A stretch of DNA of 64,000 nucleotides from Arthrobacter russicus (GCF_031454135.1 NZ_JAVDQF010000001.1:992001-1056000), one strand, 5' to 3'. Numbered from the stretch's first letter, positions 46,057-55,944 are shown. Notes: generated from the sequence alone by a model not told the origin. Made by a program: numbers and translations.

Positions 46057-47033
46057 CGCTGCTCCTGCCATTGCGCCAGTTCCATCGCCCAGTAGGTCAA
46101 AATCGAATCCGCTCCGGCACGCTTGATGCTCAGCACCGATTCTTCAATCGCGGCCCGGCGATCGATCCAACCGTTCGCTGCCGCCGCTTCGATCATCGCG
46201 TACTCGCCGGAAATCTGATAGGCCGCGACCGGCACCGGAGAGATCTCGGCGACGTCGGCCAGAACGTCCAAATAGCTCATCGCCGGCTTGACCATGACCA
46301 TATCCGCACCTTCTTGGAGGTCGAGCTCCACCTCCAGCAAAGCCTCACGACGGTTGGCGCTGTCCATCTGATAGGTCCGCCGGTCGCCCTGCAACGCCGA
46401 ATCGACGGCGTCGCGGAACGGCCCGTAGAACGCCGAAGCGTATTTCGCGGCATAGGCGAGCACTCCGGCGTCCTGGAATCCGGCCTCGTCCAACGCCTGC
46501 CGGACCACCGCGACCTGGCCGTCCATCATCCCGGAAGGACCCAACAGGTGTGCCCCGGCACTGGCCTGGGCGACCGCCATCTCGGCGTAGATCTCCAACG
46601 TGGCGTCATTGTCCACCCGGCCCTGCCCGTCCAGGACTCCGCAGTGCCCGTGGTCGGTGAATTCGTCCAGGCACAGATCGCTCATCACCACGAGTTCGTC
46701 GCCGACTTCGGCGCGGACCTCACGGATCGACCGGTTCAAAATGCCGTTTTCGTCGACTGAGCCGCTGCCGCGCGGATCCCGTCGGGCCGGGATGCCGAAC
46801 AGCATCACGCCGCCGAGCCCGGCAGCCGCGGCATCCGCTGCCGCCCGGCGCAGCGAGTCCGAACTGTGCTGCACCACCCCGGGCATCGAAGCGATCGGCT
46901 GCGGTTCGTTGAGCACCTCTTTCACGAAGAGCGGAAGAATCAGATCGGAGCGGTGCACCCGGTGCTCCGCGACGAGGCGGCGCATCGCCGGGGTGCTCCG
47001 CAGGCGGCGCGGCCGTTGCGCGGGAAAACTCAT
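46053..47033 (-). CDS. hemB: Delta-aminolevulinic acid dehydratase (porphobilinogen synthase)
   Basis: 326 residues. Both Schiff-base lysine regions are present ([12 protein letters not shown] and [12 protein letters not shown]), as is the cysteine-bearing metal segment [15 protein letters not shown]. Condenses two 5-aminolevulinates to porphobilinogen. I start at the ATG at 47033, preceded by GGAAGGA; the longer upstream frame is hemD read out of phase. Overlaps the hemD stop (ATGA) and the LLM gene start. Confidence 0.95.
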   Translation of the reverse strand: MSFPAQRPRRLRSTPAMRRLVAEHRVHRSDLILPLFVKEVLNEPQPIASMPGVVQHSSDSLRRAAADAAAAGLGGVMLFGIPARRDPRGSGSVDENGILNRSIREVRAEVGDELVVMSDLCLDEFTDHGHCGVLDGQGRVDNDATLEIYAEMAVAQASAGAHLLGPSGMMDGQVAVVRQALDEAGFQDAGVLAYAAKYASAFYGPFRDAVDSALQGDRRTYQMDSANRREALLEVELDLQEGADMVMVKPAMSYLDVLADVAEISPVPVAAYQISGEYAMIEAAAANGWIDRRAAIEESVLSIKRAGADSILTYWAMELAQWQEQR

Positions 47034-47848
47034 GATGTGGTCCTTCCGTGGGCACTGCTGTTTCCGCGGACATCGATCAATGCCCGCACGATTCCTTCCG
47101 GCGTGGGTTGCGCGGCCGTCGCCGCCACCACGATTCCATCCCGGGCGGCTTGTTCCGCGGTCGGCTCCCCGATCGCAATGAACTTCGCCGCGCCCAAGGG
47201 TGCCAGGGCCGTTGCGATCCGGCTCGCGGCGCTGGGCGAAGCGGCCACGACGGCGTGCAGGCTCCCTTGTGCGATCCGCTCCCGGGCTTGGGCGACGCTG
47301 AGCACCGGAGCCGCCGGATCGGGCAGCCCGACGGCGAGTTCCGTGCTGAGCCGCCGGCGCGCCGGGTAGTCGACGGTGCGGTAGGCGGTGCATACCGTCA
47401 CGGTTGCGCCCGCGGTGCGGAGCGCCTCGGCCAACGCCGGTGCCGCAATGTCCGATTGCGGCAGCCATACCGCGGCACCGCCGAACTGCGGCAGAATTTC
47501 GATCAGTCCGGCCGCCGATTGCCGGTCCTCCGGGGCCAGATCGACCTGCAGGCCTTCGGCTTCCAGAACCTTCCGCGACGAGGGCCCGATCGTGGCCACT
47601 CTGGTCTGGTTGGGGACCAGTTCGGCCAGACTGGTTCCGCGTGCGGCAGCTGCCGCTTTCAAGGCCCGCACCGTGGTGATCGACGAAACCACCAACCAGG
47701 CGTAGTCTCCCCGGGCCAGAGCCTCGACCGGGAAGTCCACTGCTTCGAAGTCGATCAGCGGCAACAGCAGGGCTTCCGCCCCGGCCTCCTCGAGCGCGCC
47801 GACCAAGGCTCCGGAACGGTCCGGACTCCGAGTCACCAGAACCGACAT
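47030..47848 (-). CDS. hemD: Uroporphyrinogen-III synthase
   Basis: 272 residues with the weakly conserved HemD fold: [16 protein letters not shown] at the start, [23 protein letters not shown], a middle [16 protein letters not shown], and [12 protein letters not shown] near the end. It closes hydroxymethylbilane to uroporphyrinogen III. The ATG at 47848 has GGTGGA about 12 bases upstream; a TTG a few codons earlier is possible. Sits between hemC and hemB, as expected. Confidence 0.9.
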   Translation of the reverse strand: MSVLVTRSPDRSGALVGALEEAGAEALLLPLIDFEAVDFPVEALARGDYAWLVVSSITTVRALKAAAAARGTSLAELVPNQTRVATIGPSSRKVLEAEGLQVDLAPEDRQSAAGLIEILPQFGGAAVWLPQSDIAAPALAEALRTAGATVTVCTAYRTVDYPARRRLSTELAVGLPDPAAPVLSVAQARERIAQGSLHAVVAASPSAASRIATALAPLGAAKFIAIGEPTAEQAARDGIVVAATAAQPTPEGIVRALIDVRGNSSAHGRTTS

Positions 47849-47880
47849 GCCGCGCAGCTGCGTTCCACCGGACAACGGGA

Positions 47881-48792
47881 TCAGATCAATTCTGCAGCGC
47901 CGTCGGCGAGCAGTTCTTCGGCCAACTCGATGCCCAGCAACGTCGCCGCCACCTCGGTGAACGCATCGGTGGCTTTGGCCCCGCGGATCACCCGGGTGCC
48001 GTCGGCCGAGGCTACGCAGGCCTCCAGCCGGAGCAGGCTGCCCCGGCGCTGCGCCAAGGCTCCCACCGGGGCGCTGCAACCGGCCTCAAGCCGAGCCAGG
48101 AGCGCCCGTTCCGCGGTGACCGCGAGCCGGCTGTCCGGGTCGTCGAGCGCCGCCAAGGCCGCCTTGAGCGGTTCCGGAGCGGTGGCCGCGATCTCCACCG
48201 CCAAGGCGCCCTGGCCTGGCGCCGGCAACATCACCGAATCCTCGAAAAGCTCCGAGACCGCGGACGAACGGCCGATTCTGGCCAGACCGGCCGCCGCGAG
48301 CACCACGGCATCCAGGTCGTTCTCCAACCGGGCCAACCGGGTGTCCACATTGCCCCGGATGTCCACGACCTCGAGATCGGAGCGCGCAGCCCGCAGTTGG
48401 GCCGCCCGACGCGGCGAACCGGTGCCGATCTTGGCTCCGGGGGCCAGCTCGGCCAGGGTCCGATGCGAGCGGGCGCACAAGGCATCCCGGACTTCGGCAC
48501 GCGCCGGGACTGCGGCCAGCAACAGTCCGGGAGCCGGCGCCGTCGGCAGATCCTTGAGCGAATGCACCGCGAAATCGATCTCACCGCGCAGCAACGCCTC
48601 CCGCAGCGCGGTCACGAAGACCCCGGTGCCGCCCATCTGGGACAACGGACCGGTCAGCACATCGCCGTCGGTCCGGATCTGCACCAACTCGACGTCGAAG
48701 CCGCCGATCGCGGTCAATTGATCGGCCACCTGCTGGGACTGCGTCCGGGCCAGCGTCGATCCGCGGGTGCCCAACGTGAAGGTTTCAGGCAC
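47881..48792 (-). CDS. hemC: Hydroxymethylbilane synthase (porphobilinogen deaminase)
   Basis: 303 residues. The N-terminal [25 protein letters not shown] and [15 protein letters not shown] match HemC, and the dipyrromethane-cofactor cysteine is in [11 protein letters not shown]. Polymerises four porphobilinogens. The start is taken as the GTG at 48792, overlapping the hemH end by 8 bp; no clear ribosome site is seen, and an ATG at 48852 inside hemH would add 20 non-conserved residues. Confidence 0.93.
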   Translation of the reverse strand: MPETFTLGTRGSTLARTQSQQVADQLTAIGGFDVELVQIRTDGDVLTGPLSQMGGTGVFVTALREALLRGEIDFAVHSLKDLPTAPAPGLLLAAVPARAEVRDALCARSHRTLAELAPGAKIGTGSPRRAAQLRAARSDLEVVDIRGNVDTRLARLENDLDAVVLAAAGLARIGRSSAVSELFEDSVMLPAPGQGALAVEIAATAPEPLKAALAALDDPDSRLAVTAERALLARLEAGCSAPVGALAQRRGSLLRLEACVASADGTRVIRGAKATDAFTEVAATLLGIELAEELLADGAAELI

Positions 48793-49966
48793 TGGCCGCA
48801 GCCACCGATCCGACTCTGGTGTCCGCACCCGCGATGGTCGGTTTCTCACCACGGAAATTGGCGCAGCAGCCCGGGCGGCAGACGTCGTACCAAGGCCCCA
48901 GACCGGTCATCGCCGGCCGGTCCGCAATGTTGTTGGCCACCGTGCGTTCGCAGACCAGGTCAACCAGGCCGGCTACGAATTTCTGGTGTGTTCCGGGAGT
49001 CGGGACCCGGTCGAAGGCCAGCTCCAACCGTTCCGCGGTCTCTTTGGCTTCGGTGTCCAAATCCCAGACGACCTCCATATGGTCGCTGACGAAACCGAGC
49101 GGAACCACGACCACGCCACGCACGCCGTTTTCGGCCAGCTCTTCCATCGCGTCGCTGATATCCGGCTCCAACCAGGGCACATGCGGGGCGCCGGAGCGGG
49201 ACTGGTACACCAAGGACCAGTCGGCCGCCGGATCGACCCGTTCGACCACCGCCGCGGCGGCGGCAAGGTGCTGCGCCACGTAGGCGGAGCCCTCATCGAA
49301 TTCGCGCGGCTCATCGACGGAGGCGCCGGCGGCGTCGGCATCCCGGGTCGGAATCGAATGGGTGGCGAACAGGATGTGCACCTTGCCGGCCTCGCCGACC
49401 GCTGCGCGGACCTTCGCGAGTCCGGCCGCGGTGCCTTCGATGAACGGCTCCACGAACCCCGGGTGGTCGAAGTACTGCCGGATTTTGTCCACCTCGAGCT
49501 TTCCGTCCAGACCGGATTCGACCAGGGCCATGCCCAGGTCTTCCCGGTACTGGCGGCAGGAGGAATAACAGGAGTAAGCGCTCGTGGTGACGGTCAGAAT
49601 CCGGCGGTGGCCGGCGTCGTAAGCGTCCTGGAGCACCTGCGGGATGTACGGATCCCAGTTGCGGTTCCCCCAGAGCACCGGCAACTCGATCCCCCGGGCG
49701 GCGAGCTCCGCTTCCAAAGCGGCCTTCAGCGCTCGGTTCTGTTCGTTGATCGGACTGATTCCGCCGAACGCACGGTAGTGGTGCGACACTTCTTCGAGCC
49801 GCTCGTCCGGGATGCCCCGGCCCCGGGTGACGTTGCGCAGGAACGGAATCACGTCGTCCTGCCCTTCCGGCCCGCCGAACGACGCCAGCAAAATCGCATC
49901 GTATTCTTTGGGCGCCATGCGCCCGCGCTCGGTGATCGGGTTCTGGGCGGTCAGGTCGCGGGTCAC
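48785..49966 (-). CDS. hemH: Coproporphyrin III ferrochelatase (CpfC/HemH)
   Basis: 393 residues. ILLASFGGPEG and LFATHSIPTRD (with the catalytic His) mark a ferrochelatase. A cysteine in the YSSCRQYRED segment plus three near the C-terminus (CRPGCC) suit the [2Fe-2S] cluster of actinobacterial enzymes. In this pathway it inserts iron into coproporphyrin III rather than protoporphyrin, as shown by the neighbouring hemQ. GTG start overlapping the hemQ stop (GTGA); MAPKEYDA 16 codons later is an alternative. Confidence 0.94.
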   Translation of the reverse strand: MTRDLTAQNPITERGRMAPKEYDAILLASFGGPEGQDDVIPFLRNVTRGRGIPDERLEEVSHHYRAFGGISPINEQNRALKAALEAELAARGIELPVLWGNRNWDPYIPQVLQDAYDAGHRRILTVTTSAYSCYSSCRQYREDLGMALVESGLDGKLEVDKIRQYFDHPGFVEPFIEGTAAGLAKVRAAVGEAGKVHILFATHSIPTRDADAAGASVDEPREFDEGSAYVAQHLAAAAAVVERVDPAADWSLVYQSRSGAPHVPWLEPDISDAMEELAENGVRGVVVVPLGFVSDHMEVVWDLDTEAKETAERLELAFDRVPTPGTHQKFVAGLVDLVCERTVANNIADRPAMTGLGPWYDVCRPGCCANFRGEKPTIAGADTRVGSVAAASA

Positions 49967-50673
49967 TGGAGCACCTCGGCGATCTCAGCTGCGTTGATCC
50001 GCCGCCCGGTGTAGAACGGCACTTCTTCGCGGACGTGCATCCGGGCGTCGGTGGCGCGCAGGTGACGCATCAGATCGACCAATTCCAGTACGTCGTCGGC
50101 TTCCAGGCCGAGCAGCCACTCCCAGTCGCCCAGGGCAAACGAGGACACCGTATTCGCCAGCACACCCGGAAAATCGCGCCCCATCATGCCGTGTTCGCGC
50201 AGCATCCGCCCGCGCTCTTCGTCCGGCAGGATGTACCACTCGTAAGAACGCACGAACGGGTAGACGCAGACCCATTGCTTGGGCTCGATGCCGGCCCGCA
50301 TGTAGGTGGGGATGTGGCTTTTCGCGAACTCCGCTTCCCGGTGCACACCCATCGCGGACCAGGTGATCTCGGTATTCGCGAACAGCTCGGTGCGCCTGAT
50401 GTCGCGGATTGCCTGCTGCAGGCCCTCCGCGCTCGGCCCGACCAACCACAGCATCACATCGGCGTCGTTGCGCATCGCGGAAACGTCGTAGGCGCCGCGC
50501 AGGGTGATCCCGCGCTGGGCCAGCTGCCCGGTCAACTCGTCGAACGCGCCGAGCTTGCCGTTGCCCACGGTGGCCTTCCCGATCCGCTTGACCACGGTCC
50601 ACAGCGTGAACGGGGTCTGCGAAGGGTCCAGGCCTTCAGTTTTACTGACAGATTCTGCCAAAGTGTCGCTCAT
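49963..50673 (-). CDS. hemQ: Coproheme decarboxylase (ChdC/HemQ)
   Basis: 236 residues of the chlorite dismutase-like family. RSYEWYILP contains the catalytic Tyr, and HGMMGRDFPGVLANT followed by GDWEWLLGLEAD are the usual ChdC blocks, with His at the haem-binding position. It decarboxylates coproheme III twice to haem b, the final step. Start taken at ATG 50673; an ATG nine codons upstream (50700) is also in frame. A candidate -10 and an inverted repeat lie about 50 bp upstream, so it may have its own promoter. Confidence 0.93.
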   Translation of the reverse strand: MSDTLAESVSKTEGLDPSQTPFTLWTVVKRIGKATVGNGKLGAFDELTGQLAQRGITLRGAYDVSAMRNDADVMLWLVGPSAEGLQQAIRDIRRTELFANTEITWSAMGVHREAEFAKSHIPTYMRAGIEPKQWVCVYPFVRSYEWYILPDEERGRMLREHGMMGRDFPGVLANTVSSFALGDWEWLLGLEADDVLELVDLMRHLRATDARMHVREEVPFYTGRRINAAEIAEVLQ

Positions 50674-50712
50674 AGCTAACAGTCTGCTCCTCACCGGCAT
50701 TAATGTCGAAAT

Positions 50713-50740
50713 GAAATTATTCTACAAGGCGTAGAAGTTA
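50713..50740 (-). promoter_or_regulatory. Candidate promoter/inverted repeat before hemQ
   Basis: Within a 73-bp AT-rich gap, TTCTAC-AAGGC-GTAGAA (50720-50736) is an inverted repeat. On the minus strand it contains TAGAAT, a good -10 match, about 46 bp upstream of the hemQ ATG. The 10-mer ATTCTACAAG recurs upstream of hemE. Confidence 0.45.
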
Positions 50741-50746
50741 TGGAAT

Positions 50747-52171
50747 TCAAGCCAGACGCTGGGCTTGCGCCCGGGCGTCCGAGATCACCGAGACCAGGCC
50801 GTTGCCGGCCAGCCAGGCACCCACCACAGCAAGGCCGTCGATGCCCTGCACGGCGTCCCGGAAGGCTTCGATCCGGGCCTTCTGGCCGATTCCGGCGGCC
50901 GGAACCGAGGTGGTCCAGACCACCCGATCCCAATCCAGGACGTCCTCTTCCCGAACCTGTTGGCCCAGCAGTGCGCTGGCATCGGAGAGGGCTTGCGGCA
51001 AATCCGCTTCGGTGCCCTCCCGGTAGGAGAGCCGCAGCACGTGCGTGCCCGGGCCCTCTTCATCCGCCAGCCAGGGCCATTTCACCGTGGCATGGGTTAG
51101 CGCTTTCGCCGCGACTTCTTTGACCTGCTCCGAGACCAGCACACCGGTGCCGCGCGGCGCGGCGTCCAACTCCGGCAAATCCACCACGATGGTCAGCAGG
51201 GTCAAGGCCGCGCCGCGGAGCTTGTCCCCCAGCGCGGCCTCGAACGACTCGGCCTCCGGAACGATCCCGCGCAGCAAATCGACCGCGCTCGCGGCTTCGG
51301 TGGCGACGACCACCCGGTCCACCTCCAGCTCCGCCCCGGGAATGCTCAGGTGCCAGGCAGTACCGGTACGCCGGATCGAACCCACCGGGCTCTCCCGCTT
51401 GATCTCGACCCCCAGTTCTTCGAGTTCGGTCCGCAGCGCTTGCGCGATCTGGAACATGCCACCGCGCAGTCCACCGACCGCCGAGCCGGCTTTGGCCCGT
51501 CCCGAGCTGCCCCGGATCGCCGCCACCGCGGCGGACAACGATCCGTGCTCGCGCATCGCGGCGAGCAAACCGGGAACCGCGGCCTCGGGATCGAGGTCCG
51601 CGGCGCTGGTCGAATACACTCCGCCGACCACCGGGCTGACCAAACGGTCCAGCACGGTCTGGCCCATTCTGGAGCGGACCAAATCAGCCAGGCTCCGTGA
51701 TTTGGCGCCGACGCCGCGGGGCAGGTTCCCGTCCAACTTCGCCCGGAGCAATCCGGTCCGGCCCAGGATTTCCCGCAGCTCGGGATCGTCCAGATCGCCG
51801 GGGATGCCCAGCACCCCGTGGCCGGGCAGCTGGGCGGCTTTCGCCTCGCCTCGGCCATCCGCGTATTCCAACCAGGCACCGACCGGATTCGGGTCCACCA
51901 GCTGCTCGGCAAGTCCCAACTGGGCCGCCAGATCTTCGAGCGCATTGCTGCGCTTCGCATAGCTCTCCGCCCCGGCGTCGAGCACCAGGCCGCCGACTTC
52001 GTGGGCCGCCACCGGGCCGCCGATCTCCGCACTCGCCTCCAGCAAGGTCACGCTGCAGCCGGCGTGCGCCAGCTCGCGTGCGGCCACCAGTCCTGCCATC
52101 CCGCCGCCCACGACGGCAGCCGCAGGGCGCGGTGCCGGACTGCTCTTCTCGGAACCGGATCCGTCTGTCAT
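50747..52171 (-). CDS. hemY: Coproporphyrinogen III oxidase, oxygen-dependent FAD enzyme (CgoX/HemY)
   Basis: 474 residues. FAD-binding VVGGGMAGLVAARELA near the N-terminus, LLEASAEIGG, the middle RLVSPVVGGVYSTSA typical of HemY/PPOX proteins, and a C-terminal FAD motif LAVVGAWLAGNGLVSVI. In the coproporphyrin-dependent route it oxidises coproporphyrinogen III to coproporphyrin III. It lies between hemE and hemQ in pathway order. A protoporphyrinogen role is unlikely, since hemQ is present and I see no hemF or hemN here. Confidence 0.93.
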   Translation of the reverse strand: MTDGSGSEKSSPAPRPAAAVVGGGMAGLVAARELAHAGCSVTLLEASAEIGGPVAAHEVGGLVLDAGAESYAKRSNALEDLAAQLGLAEQLVDPNPVGAWLEYADGRGEAKAAQLPGHGVLGIPGDLDDPELREILGRTGLLRAKLDGNLPRGVGAKSRSLADLVRSRMGQTVLDRLVSPVVGGVYSTSAADLDPEAAVPGLLAAMREHGSLSAAVAAIRGSSGRAKAGSAVGGLRGGMFQIAQALRTELEELGVEIKRESPVGSIRRTGTAWHLSIPGAELEVDRVVVATEAASAVDLLRGIVPEAESFEAALGDKLRGAALTLLTIVVDLPELDAAPRGTGVLVSEQVKEVAAKALTHATVKWPWLADEEGPGTHVLRLSYREGTEADLPQALSDASALLGQQVREEDVLDWDRVVWTTSVPAAGIGQKARIEAFRDAVQGIDGLAVVGAWLAGNGLVSVISDARAQAQRLA

Positions 52172-52206
52172 GGCTTGGGCTCTTCTCTGTGCTGATTCGT
52201 TCTGGT

Positions 52207-53292
52207 CTAGTCGTGCTGGCCGGCCGTGCGCACCGGCTCGACGGAATGCACTAATTCCACGATACGGCTCAGCACCGACGGATCGGTCTCCGGCGGCACC
52301 CCGTGGCCCAGATTCACCACATGTGACGGTGCCGAGTCACCCCGCCGCAGCACCTCCCGGACGTGCGCTTCGAGCACCGGCCAGGGCGCGGGCAGCAGCG
52401 CCGGATCGATATTGCCCTGCAACGGAGTCGTGCCGCCGAGCCGGCGGTTGGCCTCGTCCAGCGGGAGCCGGTAGTCGACCCCCACCACGTCCACGCCGAC
52501 CTCGCGCATCGCGACCAACAGCTCCGAGGTGCCGGTGCCGAAGTGGATCAGCGGCGCGCCGAGGTCGCGGACCTTGTCCAGCGCGAGTCTGCTCGCCGGC
52601 GCCACATGCGCCTGGTAGTCGGCCAAACCCAGTGAGCCGGCCCAGGAGTCGAAGAGCTGCCCGGCGCTCGCTCCGGCCTCGAGCTGCGCCCGGAGGAACA
52701 GTCCGGAGGCTTCGGCAGCCCATTCCGCCAGGGCCCGCCAGGTTTCCGGCGCGGCGTGCATCATGGTCCGCGGGCCCAGGTGGTCCCGGGACGGCTTGCC
52801 TTCGACCATGTAGGCGGCCAACGTGAACGGCGCGCCGGCGAACCCGATCAACGGGGTACTGCCCAGTTGCTCCACGGTGAGTGCCACGGCGTCCCGGATC
52901 GGCTGCAGCGAAGCTTCGGTCAGCGTGGGCAGCGCACGCACGTCCTCGAGCGTGCGGATCGGCTGCTCCAGTACCGGTCCGACGCCGGGCACGATGTCGA
53001 CGCCGACGCCGGCCAGCTTCAGCGGGATCACGATGTCGGAGAAGAAGATCGCGGCATCGACGTCATGGCGGCGCACCGGCTGGAGGGTGATCTCGCTGGC
53101 CAGTTCCGGCTGCAGGCAGGAATCGAGCATCGATATGCCTTCGCGGAGCTTGCGGTACTCCGGCAGCGAGCGGCCGGCCTGGCGCATGAACCAGACCGGG
53201 CGGCGGCTTGGCGTGCGGCCCCGGTAGGCGGCGATCAACGGCGCATCGGCGGTGCGTCCGTCCTTGAGCGGGTGGCTGGAATTCAGCGTCAT
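52207..53292 (-). CDS. hemE: Uroporphyrinogen decarboxylase
   Basis: 361 residues. The N-terminal signature RRPVWFMRQAGRSLPEY and the active-site region FFSDIVIPLKLAG, GFAGAPFTLAAYM and LQGNIDPALL match HemE. It decarboxylates uroporphyrinogen III to coproporphyrinogen III. I start at MTLNSS (53292); 17 upstream in-frame codons lack conservation. First gene of the minus-strand cluster and divergent from hemA. Confidence 0.95.
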   Translation of the reverse strand: MTLNSSHPLKDGRTADAPLIAAYRGRTPSRRPVWFMRQAGRSLPEYRKLREGISMLDSCLQPELASEITLQPVRRHDVDAAIFFSDIVIPLKLAGVGVDIVPGVGPVLEQPIRTLEDVRALPTLTEASLQPIRDAVALTVEQLGSTPLIGFAGAPFTLAAYMVEGKPSRDHLGPRTMMHAAPETWRALAEWAAEASGLFLRAQLEAGASAGQLFDSWAGSLGLADYQAHVAPASRLALDKVRDLGAPLIHFGTGTSELLVAMREVGVDVVGVDYRLPLDEANRRLGGTTPLQGNIDPALLPAPWPVLEAHVREVLRRGDSAPSHVVNLGHGVPPETDPSVLSRIVELVHSVEPVRTAGQHD

Positions 53293-53337
53293 ATCTTCGA
53301 TTCTGCCTGTGGATTTACGGCCAGGATGACGACAACC

Positions 53338-53404
53338 TGTCAATTTTGTGGTGAGGCAAGCCTTCCTATTCTACAAGCGGCCGAAATCGTAGGATGAGAT
53401 CGCT
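53338..53404. promoter_or_regulatory. Divergent hemE/hemA promoter region
   Basis: Contains ATTCTACAAG (53368-53377). On the minus strand this gives TAGAAT as a -10 for hemE; on the plus strand the overlapping TATTCT could serve hemA. No clear -35 on either side. Just left of it, GAGGCAAGCCTTCCT is partly palindromic and shares about 13 of 19 positions with the IdeR/DtxR consensus, which is suggestive only. Confidence 0.4.
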
Positions 53405-54706
53405 GTGGTTCTCTTTTCTCTGGTCGCGACACACGCCGACATCGATTTGGAAACCGTCGCCCGTCTGAGCGTCGGCTCTTCAGCCGTCTCCAATTCCGCG
53501 GTGGTTCTGGCCACCTGCAACCGCTTTGAAATCTACTCGGCGGCGGAAGACCCGCAGCTCGCCAAAGACCGGTTCGTGGCAGAACTGGCTACCGTTTCCG
53601 GTTTGCCCGCTCCCCTGGTCGATTCGGCTTTCAAGCTGCTCACCGGCTCCGCCGTGGCCGAACACTTGTTCTCCGTCGCCTCCGGCCTGGACTCCGCCGT
53701 CGTCGGCGAGCGGGAAATCGCCGGCCAAGTCCGCCGGGCGCTCAGCGATGCGCAAACCAATTTCGCGGTGCCCGGCCCATTGGTCCGGTTGTTCCAGACT
53801 GCTTCCCGGGCCGCCAAGGACGTCGGTTCGCAAACCGCCTTGGGCAGCCAGGGACGGTCCATCGTCTCGGTAGCGCTTGATCTGGCCGCAGATTCGTCAG
53901 CCCTCGATTGGGCTGCCCGCAAAGCCGTGGTCTACGGCACCGGAGCCTACGCCGGAGTGACCGTGGCACTGCTGCACGAGCGCGGCGTCACCGATGTCAC
54001 CGTGTTCTCCGCCTCCGGCCGGGCCGCGGAATTCGCCGCAGCCCGTGGCGCGCACGCCGCGGAATCCCTGGCCGAGGCCCTCGGCGACGCCGATCTGGTG
54101 ATCGGCTGCAGCGGCTCCGACCACCGGATCGCGGCCGCCGAATTGGGCACCATCCGGGAACGTTCCGGGGTCTCCGGCAGCCCGCTGTCCGTGATCGACC
54201 TGGCGCTGAGCCGGGATTTCGATCCGGCTGTCGCCGAACTTCCCGGGGTGGAGCTGCTCACCCTGGAAACCGTCCGGCTAGCCGCGCCGTCGGAACAGGA
54301 ATCCGCCCTGCGGCAAGCCCAGGTGATCGTGTCCCAAGCTGCAGCCGACTTCGAGCTTTCAATCGCGGCACGCAGTGTGGACACGGCGATTGTGGCCTTG
54401 CGCAAACACACCATGGCGGTGCTCGACGCGGAAATGGAACGGGTCCGGGCACAGCACGGCTGCACCGCGGCCGCCGAAGAAGTGGAATTCGCTTTGCGGC
54501 GGATGGTCAAGCAGCTGTTGCACGGGCCCACGGTCCGCGCCAAAGAACTGGCCGCAGCAGGCCAGCAAGGCGAATACATCGCGGCACTGCAGGCGCTGTA
54601 CGGCATCGAGATCGAAGCCATGGAACCGCAGATACCGGCGGCGGTGGAATCCGCCGAGTCCGCTACCCAGCCGACCTGCCCGGTGGACCACGACCAGAGC
54701 GCCTAG
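53405..54706 (+). CDS. hemA: Glutamyl-tRNA reductase
   Basis: 433 residues from a GTG with AGGATGAG upstream. The catalytic cysteine is in [10 protein letters not shown] (Cys38), followed by [19 protein letters not shown], an NADPH-binding domain ([17 protein letters not shown]) and the C-terminal dimerisation helix. It reduces glutamyl-tRNA to glutamate-1-semialdehyde, the committed step of haem synthesis by the C5 route. Transcribed opposite to the rest of the haem cluster from the shared intergenic region. NADPH-motif residues GTGAYAG differ slightly from the usual GAGxMG. Confidence 0.95.
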   Translation: MVLFSLVATHADIDLETVARLSVGSSAVSNSAVVLATCNRFEIYSAAEDPQLAKDRFVAELATVSGLPAPLVDSAFKLLTGSAVAEHLFSVASGLDSAVVGEREIAGQVRRALSDAQTNFAVPGPLVRLFQTASRAAKDVGSQTALGSQGRSIVSVALDLAADSSALDWAARKAVVYGTGAYAGVTVALLHERGVTDVTVFSASGRAAEFAAARGAHAAESLAEALGDADLVIGCSGSDHRIAAAELGTIRERSGVSGSPLSVIDLALSRDFDPAVAELPGVELLTLETVRLAAPSEQESALRQAQVIVSQAAADFELSIAARSVDTAIVALRKHTMAVLDAEMERVRAQHGCTAAAEEVEFALRRMVKQLLHGPTVRAKELAAAGQQGEYIAALQALYGIEIEAMEPQIPAAVESAESATQPTCPVDHDQSA

Positions 54707-54827
54707 CCCGGGGTACCGGAGCGCCGGGCAGACCTGACGGACTCGATAGGTTCTTCGGCGCCTCGGAGCATCTCATCGGTACCGAGTCCGCCACTTGTGC
54801 CTTCGACTGCCGGGACAACCGCCAGGA

Positions 54828-55919
54828 TCAAGGTTCCAATCCCCCGGCCACGCTGAACGAGCGATCGAACCCGGCCGCCCGCAGGGCCAGAGCCGCGGCA
54901 GCGGAACGCAGCCCGGTCCGGCAGAACAAGACCAGGTCGGTCCCGGCCGGAAGCGCGCCGAAATTGCCGGCATCGAGCTCGGCTTTGGGCAGCAGAATCG
55001 CACCCGGCACCGTGCCCAAAACGGTTTCCGACGGTGATCGGACATCGATCAGCGCAAAGCTGCCGGCCGGCAAAGAAGCCAGTTCCACCGCCACCGGGGC
55101 CGGTGCGGCAACGCCGCAGAATTCCGCATAGTCGATCAATCCGGTGACCGGTTCGCGTTCCGGATCCGCTGCGACCGCAATGGTCCGCCACGAGCCGGCC
55201 AAGGCATCATGGATCTGCAGCCGGCCGAGCAGCGGTTTGCCGACTCCGGTGATCAGTTTGACCGCCTCGGCCGCCATCACCGAACCGATCACACCGCAGA
55301 GCATCCCGAAGACCCCGGCCTCGGAGCAAGCCGGCACAGTCTCCGCAGCGGGCGGTTCGGGAAAGATGTCCCGATAGGTCGGCCCATGCCCGGCCCAGAA
55401 CACCGAAACCTGACCGTCGAACCGCAGGATCGATCCCCAGACCAGAGGTTTCGCCAGGATTTCGCAGGCGTCGGAGACCAGGTACCGGGTGGCGAAATTG
55501 TCCGAGCCGTCCAACACCAGATCGAACCGGCCAAACAGTTCCAGGGCGTTCGAAGCATCCAATCGCAGTTCCAGGGGCTCCACGTCGACCAGCGGATTCA
55601 ATGCGGCCACCGCAGCGGCGGCAGAGGATACCTTCGGCGCGCCGACCGACCCGGTACTGTGCAGCACCTGCCGTTGCAAGTTGGAGACGTCCACCGCGTC
55701 GTCGTCGACAATCGCGATCCGGCCCACGCCGGCCGCGGCCAAATAAGAAATCACCGGCGAGCCCAGACCACCCGCGCCGATCACCAGGACTTTGGCGTTC
55801 TTGAGCCGGCGCTGGCCCAGCACACCGACTTCGGTGAGCAGCAGATGCCGGGAATACCGCTCCATTTCTTCGGCCGTGAGTTCCGGCGCAGGGCTTACCA
55901 ATTCGGCTGCAGAAAACAT
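54828..55919 (-). CDS. moeZ: MoeZ/MoeB-like adenylyltransferase with rhodanese domain, 3' end probably frameshifted
   Basis: 363 residues. The N-terminal E1-like domain has LLTEVGVLGQRRL, the ATP loop VIGAGGLGSP, and DGSDNFATRYLVSDAC. A C-terminal rhodanese domain (from about 270) carries the active cysteine in FCRTGLRSAAAAL. Such proteins adenylate the C-terminal Gly-Gly of MoaD/ThiS/CysO carriers and pass sulphur to them; a thiS gene lies 2.4 kb away. The protein stops at GGLEP, where family members continue into a Trp. Restoring one base (TTGA to TTGGA) would give GGLEPWILAVVPAVEG, so a 1-bp deletion or a base-call error is likely. Orthologue by context: Rv3206c. Confidence 0.88.
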   Translation of the reverse strand: MFSAAELVSPAPELTAEEMERYSRHLLLTEVGVLGQRRLKNAKVLVIGAGGLGSPVISYLAAAGVGRIAIVDDDAVDVSNLQRQVLHSTGSVGAPKVSSAAAAVAALNPLVDVEPLELRLDASNALELFGRFDLVLDGSDNFATRYLVSDACEILAKPLVWGSILRFDGQVSVFWAGHGPTYRDIFPEPPAAETVPACSEAGVFGMLCGVIGSVMAAEAVKLITGVGKPLLGRLQIHDALAGSWRTIAVAADPEREPVTGLIDYAEFCGVAAPAPVAVELASLPAGSFALIDVRSPSETVLGTVPGAILLPKAELDAGNFGALPAGTDLVLFCRTGLRSAAAALALRAAGFDRSFSVAGGLEP

Positions 55920-55944
55920 GTTCCAAATCTACGCTGCAGCCAAG

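Noticed and set aside
46053-47468. 471-codon version of hemB
   Set aside because: The extension is hemD out of frame; an ATG with GGAAGGA gives the normal HemB length.
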